Below are positions 17,075 to 26,120 of a stretch of DNA of 26,120 bases, piece by piece. A program made the translations under genes and the position numbers. Within the stretch, counting starts at the first letter, position 1. Every line of letters begins with the position of its first letter. The notes under the pieces are model-generated. The model was not told where the DNA came from and did not search any database. It saw only the letters and a program-made list of their open reading frames with translations. The stretch is from Plantago elongata. Its lineage: Eukaryota; Streptophyta; Magnoliopsida; Lamiales; Plantaginaceae. The stretch spans positions 1 to 26,120 of the forward strand of contig JAYMSP010002125.1 in the NCBI GenBank assembly GCA_036897095.1. The letters are read 5' to 3'.

Positions 17075-20000
17075 CTATCCATCAGCTTTCTGTGAAGTTA
17101 TGTCCTCTATTATTCCTTTACCGTCCTTGGCATCAAAGAAGAAAAAGTTCTTCAGAGGATCTCCTTTGCCTGATATAGCTTTGATAACTTCCTATAGTGA
17201 TGATGAAAAATATGTATCAGCAAAAGAGTTACTAAGACAAGATGATCATCAAGAGTGTACACAAGAGTCGTGTGCATTTCACCTGTCCAAGGATTCCTCC
17301 AAGGATGGCACAGACGGGTGGAAATTCTGTTCTGCCTTCTAACAATCTCTCCAGGAGAGAGTCAGGAATCTGGGATTCAGCTACCGACTGCATAAGAAAG
17401 AGTCGGACAATCAATAGGCATGGTATGAAACTATGAATGAGGATCACAGGTAAAGAGACGAGGCAATAATTACATGTTTCTCACAAAGTTCCTTCCTCAA
17501 ATTCCGAACATTTGCCAGGTCAGCTGCAGAAGTATCCCCAGGACTGCGTCCTTGTGTCTCTTCATACTTTTCTATCACTGCAAATGAGAGTTGAGAATTT
17601 AAACATTAGTTCAAGTGGAAAGGGGTCAAAAAGAGGAAAGAGATAGAACATCAACCTCAAAGATAAAAATTGCATAATTTGTCTAACTCAGTGGGATGTT
17701 GTTGATAGAAATATACAGAAAGCCTGTGTGTGTCTTCCACGAACACTAGCTCATATACATTCAAGTTGAGGTACCAAAAAGAGACGCATATTCCAACTAA
17801 ATTCTATTTAGAACAATCTGACCTCCAGTAGTGATCCAAAAAATAGGACCAGCAAAAGCCAAGAAAACATTTGTAAAAGGTAACTACTTAAGGAGAAGGA
17901 ACAAAAAGATTAACATTCACCTCTCAAGGCTAAATACAACTTAGAAACCCTTCTCGGAAGGGACTTCCAGGGGACTGCAATAGCATCCTGCAAGAGAAGA
18001 ATGACAAGCGGTTTTTCTAAGGACATGATGAATGGTAGAACAAAAGAAAAATATACTCCGTACTATTTATGTGAAGAAAATTGCTAGAAAATAACAATGA
18101 ACAGCCCCCGGAGTGAAAGGAACCAATTCTCTTAAGAAGGAAAAAACAGACATACAGTCTCACTCACTCTAACATGAAAAGCAGTAACCATCTTTTCTCC
18201 AATGAAAACTAGAAAATTGACATTCTTATATAGCTGAAAATCCAAAAGACTGCCAAATAATTTTGATGCTACCACTAGAGTCTAGACATACTTAATGCAC
18301 TCCTAGCAAAAAAACAAACAGAAACAAAATAACAGGGCGGAGGGTGTATAATGAACAACATTTATTTGTACATTCTGCTTATAGTTGCATATTCTACTAA
18401 TATTTCATACCTCAAAGCTCGGATACTCTAGATTGATTTCTAATGTTTCATCGCCTTTTTTCTGCCACAGGAGAAACAAATGATGTTCGTAAGCAGCTCA
18501 AATCAATGTTGGAAAAAACAGTAGTTTCTTAACAAGATAAAAGAAATTAGGCACATTAAGGTAACATATATTTCATACATAAAAAGTCATCCTTCACACC
18601 TCAAGAATGCTAGGAATTCTTCTGAGTAAGTTTAGAGTATAACCTTTCAACAACCTCTCTAGTCTCTACTGAGATCACAATATGGTTTTAACGGAGGAGG
18701 AAAAAACCATAGTACAATAGAGGAAGGTGAAGAAATTAAGTGGGACAAAAAAAATCTCACAATATGATACTGGGTGCATAACAAGTTTTCATAGGAAAAA
18801 AAATAAGCAAAGAAAGACGAACCTTGGAGTAATCATAGTTCTTTAAATCAACAAATATTTCACCACACGAGTCTCTACAGTCCACTGTGTAAAATGAAAT
18901 ACGCTTGGGCAATTTGCGGCACTTCTCATTAACTGATATCTGCATCAGAACATTAATGATTTTTGCATATAAGTTGCAGGGATGTCAAGAATATGCATAT
19001 ATGCATAGAGATGAAGAAAATTAAAGTTCCGGCTAGTACAATAAGCTAGATGTACACCTTTGTTGAAAGTGAGCAGCCACTGATAACTACAGCATCAAAC
19101 TTTTCAAAGAAATCAACACCGAAGTCAGATAATTCACCTGCGACGAGAACAAGTGAATCATTCACTAATAGCAGCTAATTGGCATGGTTAATTAAAGCCA
19201 CGATGCATACAACAGATCAACAGACTGATAGGAATACAGAAAAACTGAAGTTTTAATCTACTAATCTCGAACACATTAACTATTACTTTCATCTTCTAGA
19301 TGCAACAACACAGAATCAATGATACACAATTAGAGATGCTCCTTACTTCTTTTATCCTCAAATGTAACTGCAAGCAGAAAACAATTGAGCATATACACTT
19401 AACCATCACTAAAGGATATCATGGAGAAACTAACAAACAAAGGACATGACACAACTCTACTACTGGTTTATCCTTGCAAACTGAGTATCTAAGGAGAACT
19501 AGCAGCTTTGTATAAACGACCAGAATTCTCGGTGTAAATCGCAAGCTACAAACAAGTCAGTGAAAAATTGAAATCGAAACAGCATGTTACCTTTCTGAAC
19601 CGAGACACGAACCATGGGGTTGAAATCTTTCAAGGAATCGCAACACATCTCGGCAAGAGTCTTCCCACCGTACACACTCTCATCCATCGGAATCAAAAAA
19701 TTTGCAGACAACAATTCCTCAGTCACAATACGATCATCGATCAGAGTCACACTCCCAACTCCTGCCAGCACAATATTCTTGCAAAACTACAAAACCCACC
19801 ATGCATTCATCAACTAGACAAAAGAATCCAACAATAAGAAGCAATTACCTCAACTACAAACCCACCACAAATTCATCAATTGAACAACATAATTCAACAA
19901 TAAGAAGCAACAATTAGGCAAAAATTACCTCAACTATAGTGCCTTTGAGGCCACTGACTAGTATATGAGACTTGCTAAGCCTGAAAGTGAAAAAAGCAAC

Positions 20001-20161
20001 AATCTTTCAGCACAAATTGGAGAAGAGAAACAAGGAGAGCAAAATGGGTACTGAATTGAGTACCTTCGCTGAGCATCGGCACCCCAGACACGAATCTGGC
20101 GGTCGTAGAGAGCGGTCTCTTGCTCAGTCAACTCCTCACCTTCCATTTCTACTTGGTTCAT
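17075..20161 (-). CDS. SAE1: SUMO-activating enzyme subunit 1 (SAE1/AOS1), ten exons
   Basis: Small subunit of the nuclear SUMO E1. With SAE2 it adenylates the C-terminal glycine of SUMO; SAE2 carries the catalytic cysteine. Exons on the minus strand: 20161-20064, 19980-19929, 19786-19591, 19137-19058, 18939-18823, 18461-18411, 17987-17921, 17577-17474, 17387-17283 and 17191-17075. All junctions are GT-AG and in phase, giving 328 residues (about 320 is usual). ELTEQETALYDRQIRVWG near the start holds the conserved arginine of the family. The adenylation fold follows: HILVSGLKGTIVE, NIVLAGVGSVTLIDD, then FYTVDCRDSCGEIFVDL, TEFPPVCAILGGILGQEVIK and the C-terminal FFFFDAKDGKGIIEDI. Met6 is an alternative start (323 residues) and matches known plant proteins better. 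A possible 21-nt exon lies between exons 3 and 4. The gene is divergent with the F-box gene at 20879. Confidence 0.96.
19347..19367 (-). other. Candidate 21-nt cassette microexon in SAE1 intron 3
   Basis: On the minus strand, CTTGCAG immediately precedes and GTAAGG immediately follows a 21-nt stretch (19367-19347). Its inclusion keeps the frame: the G ending exon 3 plus these bases gives V-T-F-E-D-K-R, then S before ELSDFG. Skipping it gives KGELSDFG, which matches the family (KGDLS). It would add seven residues, five of them charged or polar. It may be a rare or chance exon. Confidence 0.35.
19787..19930 (-). repeat. Tandem duplication within SAE1 intron 2
   Basis: Two imperfect copies of about 70 bp (19787-19855 and 19856-19930) share CCCACCA, ATTCATCAA and CAACAATAAGAAGCAA. 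Each copy ends, on the minus strand, with TTGAG followed by GTAATT. The second donor (at 19848) and a second acceptor (TAG at 19856-19854) therefore copy the real splice sites. Confidence 0.75.
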
Positions 20162-20878
20162 TTGATTCTCTGAGATTTTCTGAAAATCAAATTGATTGAG
20201 AAACCCTAAAGTTTGGAATACTAATAACTAGAGCTGGTTCAGTTGAATCTTCGTCTTCCCCAAATTTGGAGTTTCAAAGTCGCTGGCTTTTTGTTTCCCC
20301 TGGATAATTATGGTCTGATTTATGCAAATATGACATTCAACATAGTATAACTAAAAAAATAAGTGCATGAGTAAATACAAACATAAAATATTTAGATAAA
20401 ACTTAAAATTAAAAATTTCAACTTAATTTATTAAATTAAAGTATGATATAAATTGTAATTAAGTAAAACTGAACTAAACTGAATTAATTTTAAATTAAAG
20501 AGAAGTATAGCCTAGCTATTGACTTCCAAACATTTCCATAATTATCAAAGTATAAGTATCAGACTATGATTTTAAATTATATAAAAACATAACCTAACTA
20601 TGTTTGTGGGTTTAACTCGGCCCGGAGTTCGAATTTTTACAATATGTTGATTCGACACCCAATCCGATAAATATAGTCCAGTATGGATACGAGTCGGGTC
20701 AGGTCCGGTCTCGGGTAAAATTCGATCCGGTACATTTATGCTCACTCGTCACTCCCGTATATGCTATTGGTTTAGCTCGGACGAAATGAAAGTAAAATGC
20801 AATGATCCACCAGGTTCACGACGATTTAAAAGAGGGGAAACTGAAACAGAAAATCGCAGAGCCCTAAGAACAACGAAA
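20162..20878. promoter_or_regulatory. Divergent promoter region shared by SAE1 and the F-box/FIST gene
   Basis: 717 bp between the two start codons. The proximal SAE1 side (20162-20300) has few clear boxes and no obvious TATA. From about 20320 to 20600 it is AT-rich. From about 20610 to 20735 it holds a CGGGTC/TCCGGT-rich tract (CTCGGCCCGGAGTTCGAATT, GAGTCGGGTCAGGTCCGGTC) that resembles a transposon-derived repeat. Bidirectional use is inferred from the head-to-head layout. Confidence 0.45.
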
Positions 20879-23800
20879 ATGGAAAATGAGTCGATTCCAT
20901 CATCATCATCACTGTCACTGCCAAAGATGGCGAGAAAGAACATAGTCGCCGGAATCGAAGACTTGGGAGAGGACATCCTCTGTGATATCCTCGTCCGGCT
21001 TCCGGCGTTAACGTTTGCATCGGCGGCTTGTGTGAGCCGCTTGTGGAATTCTCTCTGCAAGACTCACCTTTCTTCTCCCAAACTCTCTTCTGCTGTCTCT
21101 TTCAACCCTTCCCTTCAGGTACTACTCATCAATTACATCTATTTAAGCTCCATTTGCTACTTAATTTCAGCTTTTGATCGAAAAAGTTGCAAACTTTAGT
21201 CGGGATTTTCTTCCATTACCCGGGTCTATGAATAAATTGTAGACGAGACTCCAGTGTATCACAATAAACAACTACCTCACTTAGATTATGAATTTAAAAT
21301 AATTATTTCAATCCACAAGTTCTACAACTTACTCATAAACCAGTTGACGTATATATAAGAATGAACACCTAGCTCCTTTTTCCATCTGGTTGCCTTGAGC
21401 TATATTTATGAGTCTATAGAAGATTGCAGGTTTGATTAAGAAATGTCTTGTTTCTCATCCGGTTATGTTAATTTAGTGAGTACTGGAACTCCCAAACTTC
21501 TAGCATTAGTTGTTCAGTTGTTCTCTCTGTTAGTTCACATGCCAAAGGCAAATATGTACACGTACCACGGGTATAATATAGGTGATATTCTTTTTTTTTA
21601 CCTCTAACAATGGAGTTGTTGGAAACAGGAGATAGTCACTTAACATTTGTACTTACAAGTTATAATTGAAGTTCGAGTCACATCAATTTGATGTTGGGGA
21701 CTAGTGCTTGAGCTTCTGCAATTTTTTACATGACACTGGCGGTGTATATATCTAGGATTATAAGTTTTTACGGAGGAGAAGTACCAATACATAGTAGTAT
21801 CTGAAGAAGATTTATTGCTAATTCTGCACATTCCACCGACAAAGTTTCAACAACTTTCACGGTTTCACCTAGAGGCCATCTTTACTTTTTCACATATTTA
21901 GTCTTACTTATATGTTTAGTTTATAACAATAGTGAGTGAACCTGTCCACTAGCCCCCACATCAAACATATGTACATTGGTAGTAGTAGAGAAATATAAAA
22001 TATGAGAGTGAAAGGGTGAGTGCCATTGGCAATCTTATGCAAAAATGTGTGTCTAAATCTAGACATATGGATGCACTGACTTGAGAAATGGGCATACTTA
22101 TGTACATGATAAAACTTAATTGTTTTGAGAATATCATTAGAATATCTCATGGCAATGGTTTTATGAGTAAAACCAAATATCACTATATAACTTTAAATTT
22201 GCTTTTAGGGATGGTTGCAGATCATTACATTTTCTTGGTTGTTACCTTTGCCATTTTAACTTTTTTTTTTTTGGCTGTCATGGTTGCAGAGTGCTGTGGA
22301 TGAGGTTGTTGACAAGGTTTTATCTAGACCTATTAAACCACATTTTGCCCTTGCTTCCATTGGCCCCTCGTTTTTCTTGTCAGAAGCTCATCAACTGGTA
22401 TGCTCAATGTTCAATGTTTCTTGAAATTGAGGCATGAGTTCTCTGTTATTTATTTATGAGTTGGTGCCTGCAGATTGCTGAAAAATTGGGCACCGAGATT
22501 CCTCTTGTCACTAATTTGTCAGAGGGAATCATTGGAAAAGACCTGCATACAAATAACTTCGTTGAGGTAATTTATAATTTTTTTAGTGTTATATAGTTTA
22601 TGTATTACTTTTGATCTTTAAAGCAGGGTTCCAGACATTCTTTAGTGTGATATCTTGAAGATGCTTCTTTCTTGCCTGTTTGTTGATGTGCAACACAATG
22701 ATTGAATTATTGTCGTTGGTTCCCATACTACTCCGTTATAAGTTATGGATTTCTCTGTTCACCGATGCTGTTAATGTTTTAAGATGCTGTGATCCAGGTA
22801 CAATGGGAAGTTACTGATGAGGAAGACTCTGAGGATATACCAACGTTGTCTATGGCAAATGTTAACACTGGGCTTATATTGACGATTGGGTTTTTACCCG
22901 GACTAAAGGCCTATACAGTTCCTTTGCTTATGCAAGAGAGGGTAAATTTATTGGTGTTTGGTGTTAAGTTGCTGTGGTTTGATCGGCTTTCAATTTACTG
23001 TTTGTTTGGACTACTAAGATATACAGTATCATATATCCTGTCTCTGTTTGCTATTATTTGGAACCATTCTATTAAATATCACTAGGAACTAACTAATATT
23101 GCAAGTGAAGGTGTTTATCCCTCAGCGATCGGAATTAAGGTCTTTACTCTTGATCTATCATAAGTATCTAATGGAAGACATTCTTTTATAGAGGTGCATC
23201 CGGACACCAGGACCTGAAGCTTTGTTCATCGATGACTTTATAACGGATATCAGGCGACATGCATCTGTTTTTTCAGATTCTGAGTCTCCTGCTGGCATTA
23301 TGTTCTTCACGGTAAGATGTCCTTTTCCAGATCCGCATTCAACCTTCTTTCCCCACCCCCACTCACCAACAGAACACAAGATCCCTCTCTGTATCTTACA
23401 TACCTCTATATGAACATTAACATGTGGTATTGTATTCATGTCTGTAAACACTAAACTTTTTTTCTGCTTAATTTGGAATTCGTTATAACTTTTCCTTAAG
23501 TTTAATCCCACACCGAGTCTGTGACAACCAGCCCGCCTCGAGCTTTCCTCCTATTATACTGTATTATATAACTAGATCAATATATGTTTGTTGCTACTGA
23601 TTGTTTGATGTTTAATCTCTCTGGCCTTGTATTTGGTCGCTAATGGAATTATGATTGCGCTTTGTTTAAGCTCACTAAACAGATAATGCATAAATCCTTA
23701 AGACACTTTATTGTTTATCGTTTCTTCTTGATTTAGATTCTGACATTCGGGTTGTTGATGTCTTAGGACCGGAGAATGGACATGAAGCCTGTTCTTCAAA

Positions 23801-25350
23801 AGATGGGTAAGTGACTTAGTCGAAATTATGGGTGAACATTTATTGGTAATGCTTGTTGAGACAGAAACTGAATGATGTTTCAGTTTCGGTTGATATGGCA
23901 ATTTAATACTGTCTTGTGTTGCCTGTGATTTGCAGAATATGCCTTCACTCCAAACACGGCCATTGTCGGTGCTGTGTGTAGTAAGCTCTTATACAATACC
24001 AACAAACTACCCTCAACTATTGTTAGGCCGAGGGCTACCTCTGTTGCAACTGCACTTATTTTTGTAAGGGATAAGAGCAAGTCGCTAGGTGATTATTTTT
24101 AATTTGAGAATTGCATCTGTGTTCTGATCTATGCTTATGTGTATTCCTATCCGTTCGAATGGGTTAACTAGCAGTGAACTTAGTTTCCTGGCTTCATATC
24201 TTGAAGGTACGGGGCAAACAAATTTTCATGTCATGGTATCAACTGGTTTGTCACCTGTTGGTTTGACATACAAAGCAAGTTCTGTTAAATGTTATCCGGC
24301 ATCAACTTGCCTAACTGCAGCAAAAGAATCACTCCATGAGCATCTTGATGGGCAGACTATTTTAGATGAAGTCTATGATGAGGTATCTTCTTCTGAAATA
24401 CTGAAGTAATTACACCACTGGTTTTTTTCTGGATATTGGGTGGAATAGAGGCCAAGTAGGAGAGAACCCTAAGAATGTGTTACTCTCCCCCCTCCTTAAT
24501 CCTCTTTCCGTTATTCCTTCATGTGACAGCTTGGAGATCGTATTCAGTATCCTTCTTTTTACATTGGAGTGACTAAAAGAAGAAAATGTTACATTGGAAA
24601 GGAGAATGTAAAAAGGATTCAATTTCTGGAATTCCATGAAGTCTCTGGGTAATTCTATCTCTGCGATTATGCTCTTTATGTTTTAAACTTAACATTTGTT
24701 TTCCCGCAATTCTTTATGTCATATTTAACAGGACCTTAGCAGAAATGGATCTTGTTGATTAGAATTTCATATGTGAAATGATTCAAATCTAGGTGAACAA
24801 AATAATCAAAATCTACGAGTTTCTAGAATAATGTGTATGTCTACCTCCCCCCACTTCCCCTTTATTTCACAATGAATTAAAAAAGACTGAGCTTTTTCTC
24901 TACTTTTTCAGAGGAAACGAGGAGTATCTGTTTGTAGAGTCCACTGGCATTAAAACTGGAGACCCCTTTCGGTTTTATGTCTCAAACTCTAAAGTTGCAG
25001 TCCAATCTTGCAAAAATGTGTCTGATAACCTGAAACGTCTGGCGGAAGATGGTCTGCAAAAGCCGGGTGTTCCTGCCAAAAGTGAAGTATTTGGTGGCAT
25101 TATCTTTTCTTGCTGTGGCCGAGGTGACTCATTTTTTGGAAAACCTGGTATTGATAGTGCTCCATTTCTGGATAACTTTCCTGGGGTCACTTTTGGAGGA
25201 ACTTATTGTGCTGGAGAAATCGGACGTACAAATTTGAGCTTGTATGATCCAGATTATGAAGAAGGCGATTCTATTAGCTGCTACGAGCACTGCTATAGTG
25301 CAGCCTACTTAGTTATGTCATATTCTCCTCCACCAACACGGCAACCTTAG
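20879..25350 (+). CDS. F-box protein with FIST_C domain (At5g63520-like), ten exons
   Basis: A probable substrate adaptor of an SCF ubiquitin ligase, with the FIST C-terminal domain known from sensory proteins that bind small ligands; the substrate is unknown. Exons: 20879-21118, 22290-22397, 22474-22566, 22798-22941, 23192-23311, 23767-23806, 23936-24088, 24207-24382, 24530-24648 and 24912-25350. All are GT-AG and in phase, giving 543 residues (about 520 in the Arabidopsis relative). The F-box is at about 27-65 (DLGEDILCDILVRLPALTFA, CVSRLWNSLC). The middle has RPIKPHFALASIG and TGLILTIGFLPGLKAYTVPL. The FIST_C part has FHVMVSTGLSPVGLTYKA, YIGVTKRRKC, GGIIFSCCGRGDSFFG (459 onwards), PFLDNFPGVTFGGTYCAGEI and the C-terminal YLVMSYSPPP. 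Met17 is an alternative start. The first intron is long (1171 bp). A possible extra 54-nt exon lies between exons 4 and 5. Confidence 0.94.
23086..23139 (+). other. Candidate 54-nt extra exon in the F-box/FIST gene
   Basis: CACTAG precedes and GTCTTT follows an 18-codon open stretch (ELTNIASEGVYPSAIGIK) in intron 4. The two neighbouring exons meet in phase 0, so including it keeps the frame. The acceptor lacks a good pyrimidine tract, and I recall no matching residues in the Arabidopsis relative, so skipping is the default call. Confidence 0.3.
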
Positions 25351-26120
25351 TTTTCTCCTGAAACTCTAATACTTTTATGTGAAAATATTATCAAGTTAAG
25401 TTGGATTTATGCATAGAAAAAACGCCTAGTACAAGTCATATACTCATGTGTATACAAATGTTTCAATAGTGATCATGTTTGTCTGCTCTACTCTTGATTT
25501 CGTTTTGCCAATTTCGGGTTCATCGTTCTTTTTGCCAGTACAGTTTTCTTAGTGCAGTGAACATATGTGATAGATTGTGATTTCTGAGGACAAGTTTTTA
25601 TTCCGGAAAAGCTTGTAGCCTCCCTGTCCTGCAAAATAGCTCACACCTCTTTGTGATGATCTGTCTAGTTTGGTTATGCAACATTTTTTTGTCACACTTT
25701 TGCAATATTTTACCTAAAAATAGTCTATGCCATATCATTAAAAAAGACTCGGACTGATATCGTATTGGATGAAGAAGAACTAACCACCGATACGACGGTC
25801 AACATCGTCACAAAGAAGTTTGCCACCAAGGGCTAAGCTAGTAATGGCCGAGACTAAGACCCACTTGGAAGAACCCAACAAGAGCTTTTGTTAAATCGAG
25901 ATTAAATTAGTTAGAATGTGAATCCAAGAACTCACATGGAAAAGTTGTTAGAACATGGCACAAGAAGTACAAGTGAAATACCACTAGTATTTAACTACTA
26001 CTACGTTGACTCTACTCCCAGTTCTTGCTAATTGGTTATTAAGTTGTAGTATTATAGTATAGTTCTATTAGGCTCAGCTTCTATCTCTAAGAATATCTCT
26101 TGATAGAGCTATGGCAACGA
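25351..26120. other. 3' flank of the F-box/FIST gene, no further gene supported
   Basis: This contains the 3' UTR of the preceding gene. From about 25740 to 25900 base composition changes (less AT-rich; GATACGACGGTCAACATCG, GTTTGCCACCAAGGGC) and looks like a fragment of something else, possibly a retroelement, but no frame stays open and no motif is recognisable. Confidence 0.4.

Noticed and set aside
19568..19837. Plus-strand open frames opposite SAE1 exon 3
   Set aside because: They are antisense shadows of a well-supported exon.
22088..22303. Plus-strand open frame before F-box exon 2
   Set aside because: It lies in intron 1 and reads into exon 2 in the wrong frame; the conserved SAVDEVVDKVLSRP frame requires splicing at 22290.

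Overview
The window is nuclear DNA of a flowering plant, probably a eudicot. It is AT-rich, has GT-AG introns, and carries three clearly plant-type genes with many exons. Nothing in it looks prokaryotic, viral or organellar. I could not name the species.

Left third (1-7100): a recently amplified repeat block. Positions 1-1602 hold four head-to-tail units of about 470-480 bp. Each is built like a tiny gene: a TATATAAA box (not seen for the first unit, which is cut by the window edge), a start codon 53 bp downstream, a 21-nt first exon (MDSQGKP or a close variant), a 107-131 bp GT-AG intron, and a short Gly/Arg-rich second exon made of a GGAGGAGGCGAC-type minisatellite. From 1604 to about 6350 a larger compound unit occurs three times. 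Each has a plus-strand 3' fragment of a plant membrane-protein family, its 3' flank, and an inverted copy of the same leader and first exon. That leader heads Gly/Arg-rich and/or Glu/Asp-rich second exons on the minus strand. At 6340-7093 further pieces of the same membrane-protein family lie in opposite orientations with frameshifts, which marks a scrambled pseudogene and perhaps the source of the array.

Middle (7100-11500): AT-rich sequence with no gene I can support. It holds three copies of a short MITE-like element (one inverted) and a GAGCTCGA/CGAACGA-rich repeat shortly before the next gene.

Right part (11500-25400): four ordinary genes. (1) A four-exon gene for UDP-arabinopyranose mutase / reversibly glycosylated polypeptide (11676-14192, +). 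(2) A single-exon gene for a tail-anchored protein of unknown function (14708-15541, -), convergent with the first. (3) A ten-exon gene for the small subunit of the SUMO-activating enzyme, SAE1 (17075-20161, -). (4) A ten-exon F-box + FIST_C gene (20879-25350, +). Genes 3 and 4 are divergent across a 717-bp spacer, so a SUMO E1 subunit and a putative ubiquitin-ligase adaptor may share a promoter region. All exon limits were derived by hand from reading frame, splice consensus and recalled family structure.

Most unusual items: the array of promoter-bearing two-exon microgenes whose shared first exon is joined to either basic or acidic second exons; one copy in which an apparent deletion at a short direct repeat fuses the leader to the acidic exon; a possible 21-nt in-frame microexon in SAE1; and a tandem duplication that copies the splice sites of SAE1 intron 2.
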